DNA of 64,000 nt. Source: Petrosia ficiformis (Eukaryota > Porifera > Demospongiae > Haplosclerida > Petrosiidae). Shown here in pieces: positions 21,015 through 31,372 of this stretch (positions are counted from its first letter, which is position 1; the number at the start of each line of letters is the position of its first letter). The stretch is taken from NCBI GenBank assembly GCA_947044365.1, contig OX345653.1, positions 1,647,001 through 1,711,000 on the forward strand, given 5' to 3'. Both the position numbers and the translations under genes were made by a program. The notes beneath the pieces were generated by a model that saw only the letters and a program-made list of their open reading frames with translations, searched no databases and was not told where the DNA came from.

Positions 21015-21479
21015 TTGACAGTTTAACACTGTTTTTATCCACTACAAACATTAAAATATAAACTAATCCTACTTGTGCTTATTAAATTGTTCTACATTAC
21101 ATTTACTATTCATCTACAACACACTGTTAATTTTTGAATGTGTAGTTATCAATATTATAAGTTGTTTGTTGATAATGGGAAAACAGATACTTCATAATTA
21201 TAAGGAATGAATAAATAGTGTTGTATATATAAATATTGTGGTATAGTATGGTATAAGAATTATAGTAAGTGTATCAACATTGTTAGGATTATAGTCGGGT
21301 TGCATAATTATATTCTCATTTTTATTGTGTGGTTGTATAAGTAGTTGGTAATAATAATTATAATAACAATTATGTGTCATGCTGGTAGCACAAAGAAGCT
21401 GTTTGTGGTGATGGGAAGAATTCTTATAAACTAAGTGTCATAAGTTAGAACATTTTGTGAAGGAACACAGTTATTAAGA

Positions 21480-21642
21480 ATGGTGTGGAAACAGCCAGTC
21501 ATGCAGGACATTGTCCGATAAATCTAGTGAATGTCCGGTAAATTGAAACTAAACTGTATACAAAGTGTATGGGGAGCAGGACAAGAGTGGTGAAAATAGG
21601 TCAAAATGTCCGGCAGTTGGCTCAATGTTTCCACACCCCTGC
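21480..21642. mobile_element. hAT-like MITE between TMEM222 and PSMB6
   Basis: The terminal inverted repeats are ggtgtggaaac (left) and gtttccacacccctg (right, which read inverted starts CAGGGGTGTGG, a hAT-like end). The interior has inverted gtccgg motifs. The left end is slightly decayed. Confidence 0.6.
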
Positions 21643-21711
21643 ATACATGATGTTTAGTAATATTGTCGCATTGTGAACTAAAAATCCATGATTGTACTGT
21701 CATATAATTAC

Positions 21712-21985
21712 TAGTGTTGTTTTAGTTAACTATAACTAAAACCCCTTTTAGTAAGGTATTTTGATTTTTAGTTAACTAAACTATAACTAAATTACAGGTC
21801 TACTGTAATAACTATAACTAACTAAAATGAAAATTGGCCAATAATGGCCACTTTTAGTAAAGTTAACTAAAACCCATTTAGTAAGCCTAAATTATTTTAG
21901 CTAATTAAACTATAACTAAACTAAAAAGTCATACTATAACTATAACAAAAAGTGGTCATCATTGTCAAACTAAAATAACACTATG
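21712..21985. mobile_element. 'ttttagttaacta' MITE, best-preserved copy
   Basis: The left end tagtgttgttttagttaac is matched inverted at the right end by aaactaaaataacactat. Internally it is almost entirely made of ctataactaaa and its complement, so single strands could fold on themselves. Lies 3' of both TMEM222 and PSMB6. Confidence 0.7.
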
Positions 21986-22218
21986 TTGTGTAATACATTG
22001 TTATTCTTGATTTCTCCTTTTAAATACTTCTATATAAATAGAACCATTTATAATAAATGTTTAGTTCCTTCTCAACTGAATAATAATTATTAATGTTATT
22101 TCAAAAATGATTGAAGATACATACATAATTGAAATCTATTTAAATGTTTACTGGAGTCCTTCACTACAATTATATACTCATGAATAATACATTAGTGACT
22201 AGTAAATTCCTATCTTGT

Positions 22219-23423
22219 TCATTCATTAGAAAATTGTGGTATATCATTTCCAGTGAACAGTAACCTCTCCACACCGCTTTCTTCAATACATGCTATGCGA
22301 ATCACACCTCCTGAACTACCATCACGAGATATAGCAAGAGCCAAAGCTAGAAAGAAAAATCGTAATCAATAATAACCACCACCCACCTCCAGTGCTCGAA
22401 ACACTGTCCAGCAATTGGCCATTTTCTAGACATTTAGCCTCTTTGTCTGAACAAAATTGCAATAAGAATAATAAGTACAGTAACTTCACAGTGAGGTTAA
22501 CTATTAGTCAAGCAGTCATGGCTTGCTTGTATATCCCATAAGCCATAAGTGTTGGTTCATAAGACTTTTTTCTGGACAATATTCACAACTTGTTGATCAA
22601 ATATTGCTTTGTCCAGAATTCCAGATTTTTCTGCTGGGACACTTTCACTGCCCACCTCATGAATATAAAATAAGGTAAACTTACATAATACTTACTTCAT
22701 CATGTGCAGGGGAAATATGAAACAGGGAATGCATAGCATTATACAAAACAAGATATATTGAGAAAAAAATTGTCCCTATGATTGCTTTGTGATGACTATG
22801 TATCAATAATTGCTGATGGCACTAGTGTCTCTACCTTTCTGTGTACTTCAAAAGTAAGTGTAACTGCAGTCTATGAGTACACAGATCTTTGATGAAAATG
22901 AAGTACTCTTTTAAGGTTTTGAACGATGACTTCCTCATGTCTGAAACTCAACAACTTGTTAAAGATTCTTGCATCATCTATATACTGTTTCTCAAAAGCT
23001 ATTAGTATTAGTTGCAGCTTTACATTCTTCCTTAATCTTCTTGCTGGTCTGTAGCTTGAGTGCGCATTCTTTTACGTGCCACACCCATTAATTGTCCAAC
23101 CCGATGTAACTTCCTTAATAATGTAAACAATGTATACTCACTGAAGTAACATAAACATAATTTATATATATGTATATGTATATGAGGGCGAGGTGATTAT
23201 AATTCTGATATAGCACGAGTAGGCGTGTTATAATTAATATATTTCATGAAAGACAAAACCTCTGTTGATGTCTGATGCTTCTCCTACCTTTTTGTCAGCA
23301 CTTTGGAGAAGGTAAGCGTTATTTTCTTGTAGTCTGTTTCAACAGCAGGTTTTATATCTGACCGCAGGGTGCTATATCTGCTTCATAAACCTGTGGTTTA
23401 CTTTGATGTTTCGCCGTATCGGG

Positions 23424-23454
<31 letters not shown>

Positions 23455-26400
23455 GGGAAAGCAATCATAGGGATGGCCCTGTGGCCCATAAAAAAACCAA
23501 TTGACAAGTATATGCAGTTCTACTACTCATTTTAGACATACAGATCAGTGTTTCCCCCAAAAGGTGGTACCATGGCACTCCCCCACCCTTTAGTATTGCT
23601 CCCCCACCCTTTAGTATTGCTCCCCCATCCTGCTCCCCCATCCTTTAATTTCAAAGTTTATGCTGAAAAACAGTTTTATAACACAGATTGAACATTGTTG
23701 ATTAAACGTCATGTACCACTGATGCACTCCCCCACTGTTAATATTTATCCTAGGGGAAACACTGATACAGGATTACAGGTATACGATTGTCAATTACGAG
23801 ATGTGCATGGCTCACGATATCTAATCATCCACCATTAAACAACTAACATTGAACACATTATTAATAACTAACCATTTTTGGCAAATTGTATACACTCTTC
23901 TTTAGTCATTCCAGTTCTAAAATGTGCATCACAATATCCATAAATGTATGTACTACCAGATCCTAAATGTTTATATAAATATGATAACTAATACTCACAA
24001 ATGTAAGTGAGATTGATTTATGGATAAACAGCAAAATGGAAGTCCCTTCAAACCAGAGTTTTTGACATGTTTTGAAGCATCGAGCGAATTGCCTCAACAA
24101 TGGTTAGTGTGTGCCATTGGGAATACATCTTGAGCCAATTAATAAAAAGTTAATGCTGTTAGTGAAGAAAGAACTGTGCAGCGCTAAATAAGAAGCTTTT
24201 GGGGTCAATGGTACACCATATACATGTAAGCTTACCACAAGCACTACTTCAAACACTAATATGAACAACAAAATCATCACTACACACACAAGCATGGTAA
24301 CATGGAGTGACTCACTGCATGTACTCTTTACTAAACCATGGTTGCGAGCATTCTGCGCAGCATGTGTGCACTGGCATCAACACATCCCCTACTTACAATC
24401 AGTTTATTCATACTGCAACCCTCCATGATAAGGATTAATACTAATATAGCCTTCAGGTTTAAATTAGCAGTAACACAATAAATAATTATTTTTGAAAGAA
24501 TGATTCAGCCCTCAAGAATAATTATTTAGAATTAAGGTCAAGAAACCTTCAAAATGAATACAGAAAACTCAATATGGAACCTTTATGGAATAACTAATAC
24601 ATGTATAGTCATTATAAAATTGAATCTCATTTTTACCTCCAATAGAAAAAGGTTGTCTAACACACATTCCTCCAAGCGGGATGGAATATACCTACATGTG
24701 TATAGTGAAAGGTTGTGCAATGGACAAGTGCATTTGAACTTATGAAAATATAGCTTTTCTCAGTATCCATACACAAGTATACATACCTGTAATCCTGTAT
24801 ATCATTTATTTAATCAACACTTCAAAATGAGAACCAGTACAAAGTTTCTTAGAGGTTTGCACATAAATCTCTTTAGTGATAATCTCTGTGCCGCAAACAA
24901 AATTTAATATTTCAACTACTAAACTGGCATGGTTCTCATTGTAACTTAATAACAAGCTCCATCGTATTAGCAAAATCAATAATACAAGATGTCATCTATA
25001 TCATATCAGTACAGTTAGCAATACAAGATGTCAGCTCTATCATATCAGTACAGTTAGCAATACAAGATGTCAGCTCTATCATATCAGTACAGTTAGCAAT
25101 ACAAGATGTCAGCTCTATCATATCAGTACAGTTAGCAATACAAGATGTCAGCTCTATCATATCAGTACAGTTAGCAATACAAGATATTAGCTCTATCATA
25201 TCAGTGCAGTTAATAATACAAGATGTCAGCTCTATCATATTAGTACAGAATACCCAGTTAATAATACGAGATGTGATTCATCACACACCAAGTTAAGTAT
25301 GTCATTAACTATTGCTACATGTATGCCCAATAGGCCCATGGATTGTATAGTGTCCTGTAAGTATGTCCAAGATGCCCATGGGATACCCTAAGATGTTACT
25401 GAGACATCATCCTTAAGTACTAAGTATCCCAGGATTCCCAGAATATGTAAAGGAACATATACAAGCTGTCAAGTAGTTACAACTAATATTTGTACCTGCC
25501 CTCCATTCCTTTTGTCCCATCCAGCACAAATGATACCAGCAATTCGTTTGTCTCTATCACGATAACAGAGTGATTTGAACATGTTTGCAGCTGTTTTCAC
25601 CAAGGGTGGTTCTTCTAGTTCAATACTGAAAAAAATAATTTACAAACAATAGTGCTGACTCAGCATGCAGGGAATCCTGCACACCAATCAAATTCAAGTA
25701 TGCTGTAATATCAAATAATATCATATGATTAGATGTGTGATGGGTGCATGATAATGTCGATGAAATATTTGTTCTGGTTAAAACTGTTTGTCGCTGATGG
25801 CTACTAGATCTACATTAAGGCACAGGAATGACAGGATGAATGTTTGGATATTTGAAAATGTTTGTGCATGAGAAAAATTTGTTCGTTAATTTATCAACTC
25901 AGAAAAGAGCCTATGTTTCACCAGTCTCAGGCAGTGAGTCCACCATTGTTATTTGATACCAAGCAACTGGTGGCGAGAATGGGAAAGAACCAGTCTCTGA
26001 TATTTCACCATTGGCAGGTCAGTGGCAGCACACAATTTAAAATGATCATGTGTGCTGCACTAGAGTCAGCACAGCCAAGAAATTTCCATAAAGCCACCAG
26101 ACGCTTCTCCAAATAGTGGGTGTGGCTAAGGATGAGACTAAAAAGGGACACTTTCCCACTAAATAACAAATGCTTAACTTCAATCGCTCACCACTCCACC
26201 ATTTTGTACAGGTAATCAATGAAATATAGTATCCATGAAGAGCTACAGTATCATTGATTTTCTTAGATACAAATTTCATTGACTTTCTGTACAAAATGGG
26301 AAAATGAAGAGCAATTAATGGTAAGCATTCACAATCAAAATTATTGGCAGGGGGCCTTTTCAAACATTAAGTCACATATCTTACTTAAACTTACGTATGT

Positions 26401-27899
26401 AGCTGTAAGTTATATTTCACCATATCTGCAAATGACTGAGTATCAGCAGCAGAGCCTGATCGACAGCAAAATATGTGATCAGTTACTTGAGTCAATTTGT
26501 CAGTAACACGATTAACAATGTAAGCTCTGTAAAAAAGAGCTTCATAAGTAGTACGAAGTTACATATATGCCTAAGGGTGATGAGACTTTCAAACAGAAAA
26601 TATACATATAGCAAGTGGTATTGGTGTTCTTTCACTATATTTAGATGTTGTGAAACATGGAAAATGAGAGATTGTAAGTTAATTCAGTTGATATTCCCTT
26701 AATTATGAAGTAAGATATTGATTTAATTATGAGACTTGTAATAAATTTTAGTAAATTTGTGATTGTATCTACATGTACATACATGTAATTATATACTGGA
26801 CATTTCGAAACACTAGATGAAACTTTCACCGTCTTAATGGCCAAGCTCTGGGTAACAATGGTCCACTTTGGAAATTGTGATCTTTGCATCCGATTCATGG
26901 GACTTATCACCCAGCAGATTCTGACGGCACTTTAAGTTAGGGGGTATATAATAATAGAACATCAGTTTCCCACACAAATTGAATGCCTATAATCTTCTAT
27001 ACACATATGTGTATGTATCATTAGTCATTCCCACCAAAAAATGTCCAAGATTGATAGGCACTTTTTTTTAAGGAGGCAGCGTGGCGTAGTGGTTAGAACT
27101 TAGGCCTCCTGATTGCAAGGTCAGTGGTTCTGTAGCATTGATTTTAAAGGTGGTAACCTCGAAGGGAGCTTCATCAAGAGTCTGTGTACTAACACTGGAG
27201 TTGCACTTCTACAGAACCAAGTATGCAGAGTACAACACAGAATAGTGACTGATACACTCACATCTTGGTATAAAGACTAAGTTTCAAGATACTGCAATAT
27301 GCCACACTTGCTTTAAAACAGTTTATACAACTACATGTGGACTCTAGATAGGTTATGATGTTATCAGTAGTCCTTCATTATGTATTTAGGACAACCTTCT
27401 TATTTAATGCCATGTATGCAAGTATAAATACACCTGTGTATTTCTGTTTTCTTGTATCAATACCTGAAGAAGGTTCTTGGGCAGAAACATTCTTTCCAGA
27501 AGATATTATTATTGTTTCAATAAAGCTCATTAAAAAGCAATAAGAGAATGTAATAAATGACCTATATCAAATATTATGTCCACTCTCAATTGAACATTTG
27601 GCTGTGCAAGACTAACGCATCACAATGACACATTAACAAAACAATTTACCCTGATGTTGTCCTCGAGTCTGCTGCAATCACTACACCTCTATCATATTCC
27701 ACTGCCATGATGGACGTCTACAAGAATTAATACAATGACAGTAGAATTATAATTATATATATATATATATATATACATAATTAGCAGAAGAAATTTCATT
27801 TAGTATTTATAACATATTTAAACTCACTCCGGTGGAAACTGGTTCTCTTGTCCAATCAGAGATTGAAAGAAAATCTGGATAAGGTTGTAAAACTGCCAT
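22219..27899 (-). CDS. PSMB6: Proteasome subunit beta type-6 (beta1, caspase-like), seven exons
   Basis: Exons (right to left): 27828-27899, 27650-27717, 26395-26526, 25496-25625, 24637-24691, 23873-23962, 22219-22346. They join in frame to 224 residues. This is the beta1 subunit of the 20S core. The propeptide is 24 residues and ends in STG; the mature chain starts with the catalytic Thr (TSIMAVEYD). Counting from it, Asp17, Arg19, Lys33 and Arg45 (acidic-pocket residue of beta1) are all in place. Other blocks: [47 protein letters not shown]. Exon 1 encodes exactly the propeptide, and the catalytic Thr is the first codon of exon 2. The start lies 24 bp from the POLE4 ATG on the other strand. 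Introns carry several MITEs, a 39-bp tandem repeat and a SINE. Confidence 0.95.
22390..22650. mobile_element. hAT MITE with 8-bp target duplication in PSMB6 intron 6
   Basis: The ends are CAGTGCTCGAAA and its inverted counterpart ending TTTCACTG. Perfect 8-bp direct repeats CCCACCTC flank it at 22382-22389 and 22651-22658, diagnostic of hAT-type insertion. Same family as 7277-7557. Confidence 0.85.
22781..23476. mobile_element. 'catccctatgattgcttt' MITE, long version, in PSMB6 intron 6
   Basis: The left end is tgtccctatgattgcttt and the right end is gaaagcaatcatagggatgg. The interior resembles the element at 59930-60440 (cactagtgtctctacctttc, ttgctggtctgtagct) and carries a TA microsatellite near 23430. 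Non-coding. Confidence 0.7.
23546..23764. mobile_element. hAT MITE with CAGTGTTTCCCC ends in PSMB6 intron 6
   Basis: The left end CAGTGTTTCCCCCAAAAGG is matched inverted by CCTAGGGGAAACACTG, a classical hAT terminus. The flanks atacagat / atacagga share six of eight target-duplication bases. Inside is a short direct repeat of ctcccccaccctttagtatt. Confidence 0.75.
24985..25250. repeat. 39-bp tandem repeat (~6.5 copies) in PSMB6 intron 4
   Basis: The unit includes atcatatcagtacagttagc and aatacaagatgtcagctct. Because 39 is divisible by three, the minus strand reads as an open repeat of a 13-residue motif starting MIELTSCI. It lies wholly between PSMB6 exons 4 and 5, so it is a minisatellite and not a gene. 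Confidence 0.9.
27071..27240 (+). mobile_element. tRNA-derived SINE (antisense in PSMB6 intron 2)
   Basis: ggcgtagtggttagaac is a good RNA polymerase III A-box context (TGGCGTAGTGG), and about 30 bases later caaggtcagtggttctg resembles a decayed B box. An unrelated tail follows. A true tRNA is excluded because no cloverleaf acceptor stem closes. Confidence 0.6.
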
Positions 27900-27923
27900 T
27901 TTTCCGCGTGGTATGGTACTATA
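27900..27923. promoter_or_regulatory. 24-bp gap between divergent PSMB6 and POLE4 start codons
   Basis: The PSMB6 ATG (27899, leftward) and the first POLE4 ATG (27924, rightward) are separated by 24 bp. The two 5' untranslated regions must then overlap or be nearly absent. If POLE4 instead starts at its second in-frame Met (27984), the spacing is 84 bp, similar to the SRM/TMEM222 pair. Confidence 0.65.
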
Positions 27924-30900
27924 ATGGTAGAGAATAAAGCCACACCCACAGACCGCCCATTGACTTTAGCTTTAGCAAAAAGTATGGAAGAGGACACAAC
28001 AATTCCACTTGAGAGCAATCAACCCGAAGAATCTAACAACCTGGACATGGAAGAGACAACAGAGGAATTACAGTCCAATGATATTACAGTAGATCCACAA
28101 GATGATACTACAGTGGATCCCCAAGATGAAATGTTAGAGGAACCTTCAAGACCGATGAGTCATGAGAAGAAAAGTGGTAAATCAGATAAGACACAGTCAC
28201 ACTGTATAACTTACTATGATAGTACTGTATTAAGTTTCTAAAGGTACTATAGGGTCAGCTGCTGTCAGTAAAGAACAGACCTTCATAGGTTCTTATAGAC
28301 TGATAGGGAAATTTATGCTGTTAAAAATATGTTTCCACCCACAAAAATTAAATCACTTAATTAATATTATCACTATTTTAAATTTAGAACTGATGTCCGA
28401 AAATTCAATGAATATTTTTTTATATAGTCTCACATTGCCAGCCCTAGTCTCGTGAGACCAGCCTCCTTTGCTTGGGGTGAAAAAGGAGTCTGGCCAATTT
28501 TAATTGGAGCACTTGTGACAGCGGAATGCAGAAGCAATTTTATGTCACGTAAAATACGCAATTTTCACATGATCATACAAACACGTGAAACAACGTGTTC
28601 AGCTGTTGATATGTCGGGGTTGTGTTTGGGCTATGGAATAGTCACTGTTAAAGGAGATCATCGAGTAGTAACTGATAATCAACAAGTTCTATCTCTTTTG
28701 GAAGCTTATGGTGACCAATGAGTTCAATTTAAATGCATCTGTTGTAAACAGTATTACAGATGATCATGATTATATGTGTAGGAAGTGTTTCAACAACTTT
28801 AGCAGATATGTTACTCAAATGTTGCTTTGACTCCTCATCTCCGGTAACTGCCGCAGTGTGTATTCCTCGATTACACATATCTACTTGATCTTTCATCAAA
28901 GAAGTTAAAGATGCTACCACAATAAGTATGCTATTGCCATCAGGTCTGTGGTGTAGAACATCATAGATACTTGGCAACAAAATAAAAACTCTTTCCAAAC
29001 CCAGTTGGAAGGCACACAAAGACATCTCTTCCATCAATAAAGTTTAGTATTACTTTCTTTTGTTCTTCTTTAAGGGTTTCATACTGATGTCTGCGCGAAA
29101 CAAAATCGATTATAACATTTACTTCTTCAAGACAGCTTACAGCCATATTTTACTGCTGATTGTCATGTGACTTTCCCAGGATCATTGTACCACACTATAT
29201 AGTGCGCTGTCAAGAATGCTTCAATTGAAGTTGGCCAGACTCCTTTTCACACCAAGTGAAGGAGGCTGGTCCCGTGAGACTAGCCAGCCCCTGAACGAAG
29301 CGGGAATGGTCTGGAAGATTTTAATACAAGCAGTTGTTCTGAAAGCTTGATTAAACATGGCTAAGTTGTGAAATTAACTTTAATTAACAATGAATTATTC
29401 AAGTTGGTTTCGGCACCTACTTGACATTCGGTGGCTTGTATTGAAATTTTCTAGTTCCAGACCCTTTCTGTTTCGTTTAGAGTGGGAGGGGCTGGCTATG
29501 CGAGACTACTTTTTACAGAATATGATAATTCTGTCCACATTGACTTGTTGGACCTTCAGCTTTGCTGCAATTGTACCAAATGTTTTAAATATTGAAGTAA
29601 ATACATTACAAGCAAAAAAAAAAACATTTGGCTTATCAGGTGACACCTCTACTACAATAGGATTATGCATTCCCAAAATAGAACAAACATGTGAAATTAA
29701 CTTAATTAACAATGAATCATTCATAAGTTGGTTTTGGCATCTACTTGACATCTGGTGGCTTTCAGAAAAAAGAAAAGAAATTTTCCAGTCTAGTTCCAGA
29801 CCCTTCCTGCTTCGTTTAGAGTGGGAGGGGCTGGCTATGCGAGACTACTTTTTATATTGTGTAAATTTCACAATATATGGTATACTTGTGAATGAGATCA
29901 TGGTTTGGTTTATGGTTATAGTGCAAAATACATGCGGTACATGTATAATATACATGGGATGGAGGCATAGATGTCACATTTGTGTATTAGTGTTTTCAGG
30001 AGCACATGATGAAAGAGAAGGAGCATGAAACCCCTACACATTACTTAGAATATTCTGTTGTATTGCCAAGATACCGGTATAGACCTTGTACAGTGATGTC
30101 ATCCAACACAGAAATATACGGTAAATCTGCCAGTTTGAGTGGCAAGATACTATACAACACAATGTAGTGGTGTCCATTATTTGCTGCGTTCTCTCTACTG
30201 CAAGCAGAAAGTCGATGAATCTCAATAGTCTAGTCGTTCCCAATTGGAATTCAACAACATATTGTCTGCACATGATTGCAAGTGTGCTTTTTCTGGAGAA
30301 TGCAATAGAAACAACCATTCTTGCCACTCATAGTGGGTAAATATTTGGAGAATTCAACCTTCTGATGTCAGCTGCACAAGGTCTATAATGAAAAAAGTGG
30401 GAAGGGGTTTAATGTAAATTGTAAAAATTAAATTTTCACACAACATAAATCATTTTTATTGGTTACAGGGAGAGTACGAGGATCATTACAACTACCAATT
30501 TCAAGAGTTAGAACAATCATGAAGTTTGATCCAGATGTATCATTGGCTGGACATGAGACTGTCTTCTTAATAGCTAAGGTACATGATCTGCCTGTTAACA
30601 CCAGCTAAAGTGCTGTCGGTTTTAGCCACAGAACACCATTAATGTCCAACATTGCCATCAAAATCTCATGAATATCATTATGTGGTTCATTTAGGGTAGG
30701 GTTAAGGGTTCAATCAGTATCATTTTAGTCTTTGATGGCAATACTGGACATCACTCCAGAACACACTAGGAATCTATGATGCAGAAGTTTGATTTTAATA
30801 TTATCCCTATCCTGCAATAATCATTATTGTGTATGTTATCTATTCCATTCCATTCTTTTACAGTGTACTGAAATCTTTATCTCGCGTCTTACACAAACAG

Positions 30901-31010
30901 CCTACCAGTCTACTGTTCAAAGTAAAAGAAAGACTATCCAAAAAAAAGACATTGATCAATCTATATCACATCATGATTACTTAACATTCTTAGAAGGAAT
31001 TTTAGGTTAA
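27924..31010 (+). CDS. POLE4: DNA polymerase epsilon subunit 4 (histone-fold), three exons
   Basis: Exons: 27924-28176, 30469-30578, 30864-31010; 169 residues in frame. The C-terminal half is the histone-fold: LQLPISRVRTIMKFDPDV, SLAGHETVFLIAKCTEIFI, then KRKTIQKKDID and a final FLEGILG. This last part matches POLE4 (KRKTLQRRDLD, FLEGTLD) better than CHRAC1. POLE4 pairs with POLE3 in the polymerase epsilon holoenzyme and contributes to histone handling at the fork. The N-terminal ~80 residues are acidic and low-complexity, with a VDPQDD repeat. The second Met (residue 21, MEEDTTIP) is an alternative start. Intron 1 (2.3 kb) contains nested transposons including a helicase fragment on the other strand. 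Confidence 0.9.
28445..29282. mobile_element. 838-bp hAT-like element carrying a RecQ helicase fragment
   Basis: The termini tagtctcgtgagaccagcct and its inverted counterpart ending ggctggtcccgtgagacta pair over about 50 bp, including gtgaaaaaggagtctggcca. Exact 8-bp direct repeats GCCAGCCC flank it (28437-28444 and 29283-29290). It carries no transposase; its cargo is the helicase fragment below. The target is the terminal repeat of another TIR element. Confidence 0.85.
28745..29146 (-). pseudogene. RecQ-like helicase N-terminal fragment inside a transposon
   Basis: From ATG 29146 the reading gives an N-terminus with LKEEQKKVILNFIDGRDVF and the Walker A motif CLPTGFGKS (motif I). A one-base excess in a T-run near 28988 shifts the frame; the next frame continues LLPSIYDVLHH, then LIVVASLTSLMKDQVD (motif Ia region) and a DEESKQ stretch. 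The similarity stops about 130 residues in, before the DEAH box, so only the first helicase segment is present. It cannot make a helicase. Family assignment rests on the PTGFGKS and LMKDQVD motifs. Confidence 0.75.
29695..29856. repeat. Direct duplicate of 29378-29515
   Basis: Both copies contain ttaattaacaatgaat, the tacttgacatctggtggctt type sequence, ctagttccagaccctt and gagtgggaggggctggctat. It is a partial tandem duplication of the TIR element's right half, within POLE4 intron 1. Confidence 0.8.
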
Positions 31011-31295
31011 TTCTGTACATGTATTTACAATTATATTCTGAAAAACAATACTCATAGCCTTGTGTTGTTAAGACCTGTCCAAAATTCTGTTTTCAAAAAC
31101 TATAAGATTGTTTAGCATCATCAAATTGGTACCCTTACCTGTTTGGAATAACTAGCTTTCACTTACACTATATATAGCTGTCAGAGTCTTTTTAGCTGAT
31201 GTAGAATCACTTCATTTAGGGCATAATTATATTTAAGTTAACTAAGAAATGAGCTAAATTCTAATTAGTAAGGATGAAAGAGGAAAGTGAAAAAT

Positions 31296-31372
31296 GCTGT
31301 GGATCCAATCCAGGGCCACTGACTTCGGCCAATAGTGCTCTCACCACTGAGCTATAATAACCAGACAACTAC
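31296..31372 (-). mobile_element. tRNA-derived SINE head
   Basis: On the minus strand, tagctcagtggtgagagcac is a near-perfect A box of tRNA type, followed by ggccctggattggatccac, a decayed B box. The downstream tail is not recognisable. Confidence 0.6.

Larger units (their letters stand above)
28425..29515. mobile_element. TIR element ('agtctcgcatagccagcccc') interrupted by a second transposon
   Basis: The left terminus agtctcacattgccagccc (28425-28444) and the right terminus ggggctggctatgcgagact (about 29490-29509) are inverted repeats. Once the insert 28445-29282 plus one target copy is removed, the left arm continues into ctgaacgaagcgggaatggt, matching the right arm accctttctgtttcgttta inverted. 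A second copy of the right half follows at 29695-29856. Confidence 0.75.

Noticed and set aside
24996..25238. Repeat protein of 13-residue MIELTSCI units
   Set aside because: It lies within PSMB6 intron 4, between confirmed exons; the open frame is a by-product of the 39-bp period.
24985..25250. CRISPR array
   Set aside because: The units are contiguous and identical with no unique spacers, in a eukaryotic intron. The same applies to the 32-bp array at 51 kb.
27071..27136. tRNA gene
   Set aside because: A-box-like sequence is present but the B box is decayed and no cloverleaf can be closed; called a SINE instead.
29390..30028. 212-residue plus-strand frame in POLE4 intron 1
   Set aside because: It runs through two copies of a duplicated TIR element (29378-29515 and 29695-29856) and has no recognised domain; it is open by chance.
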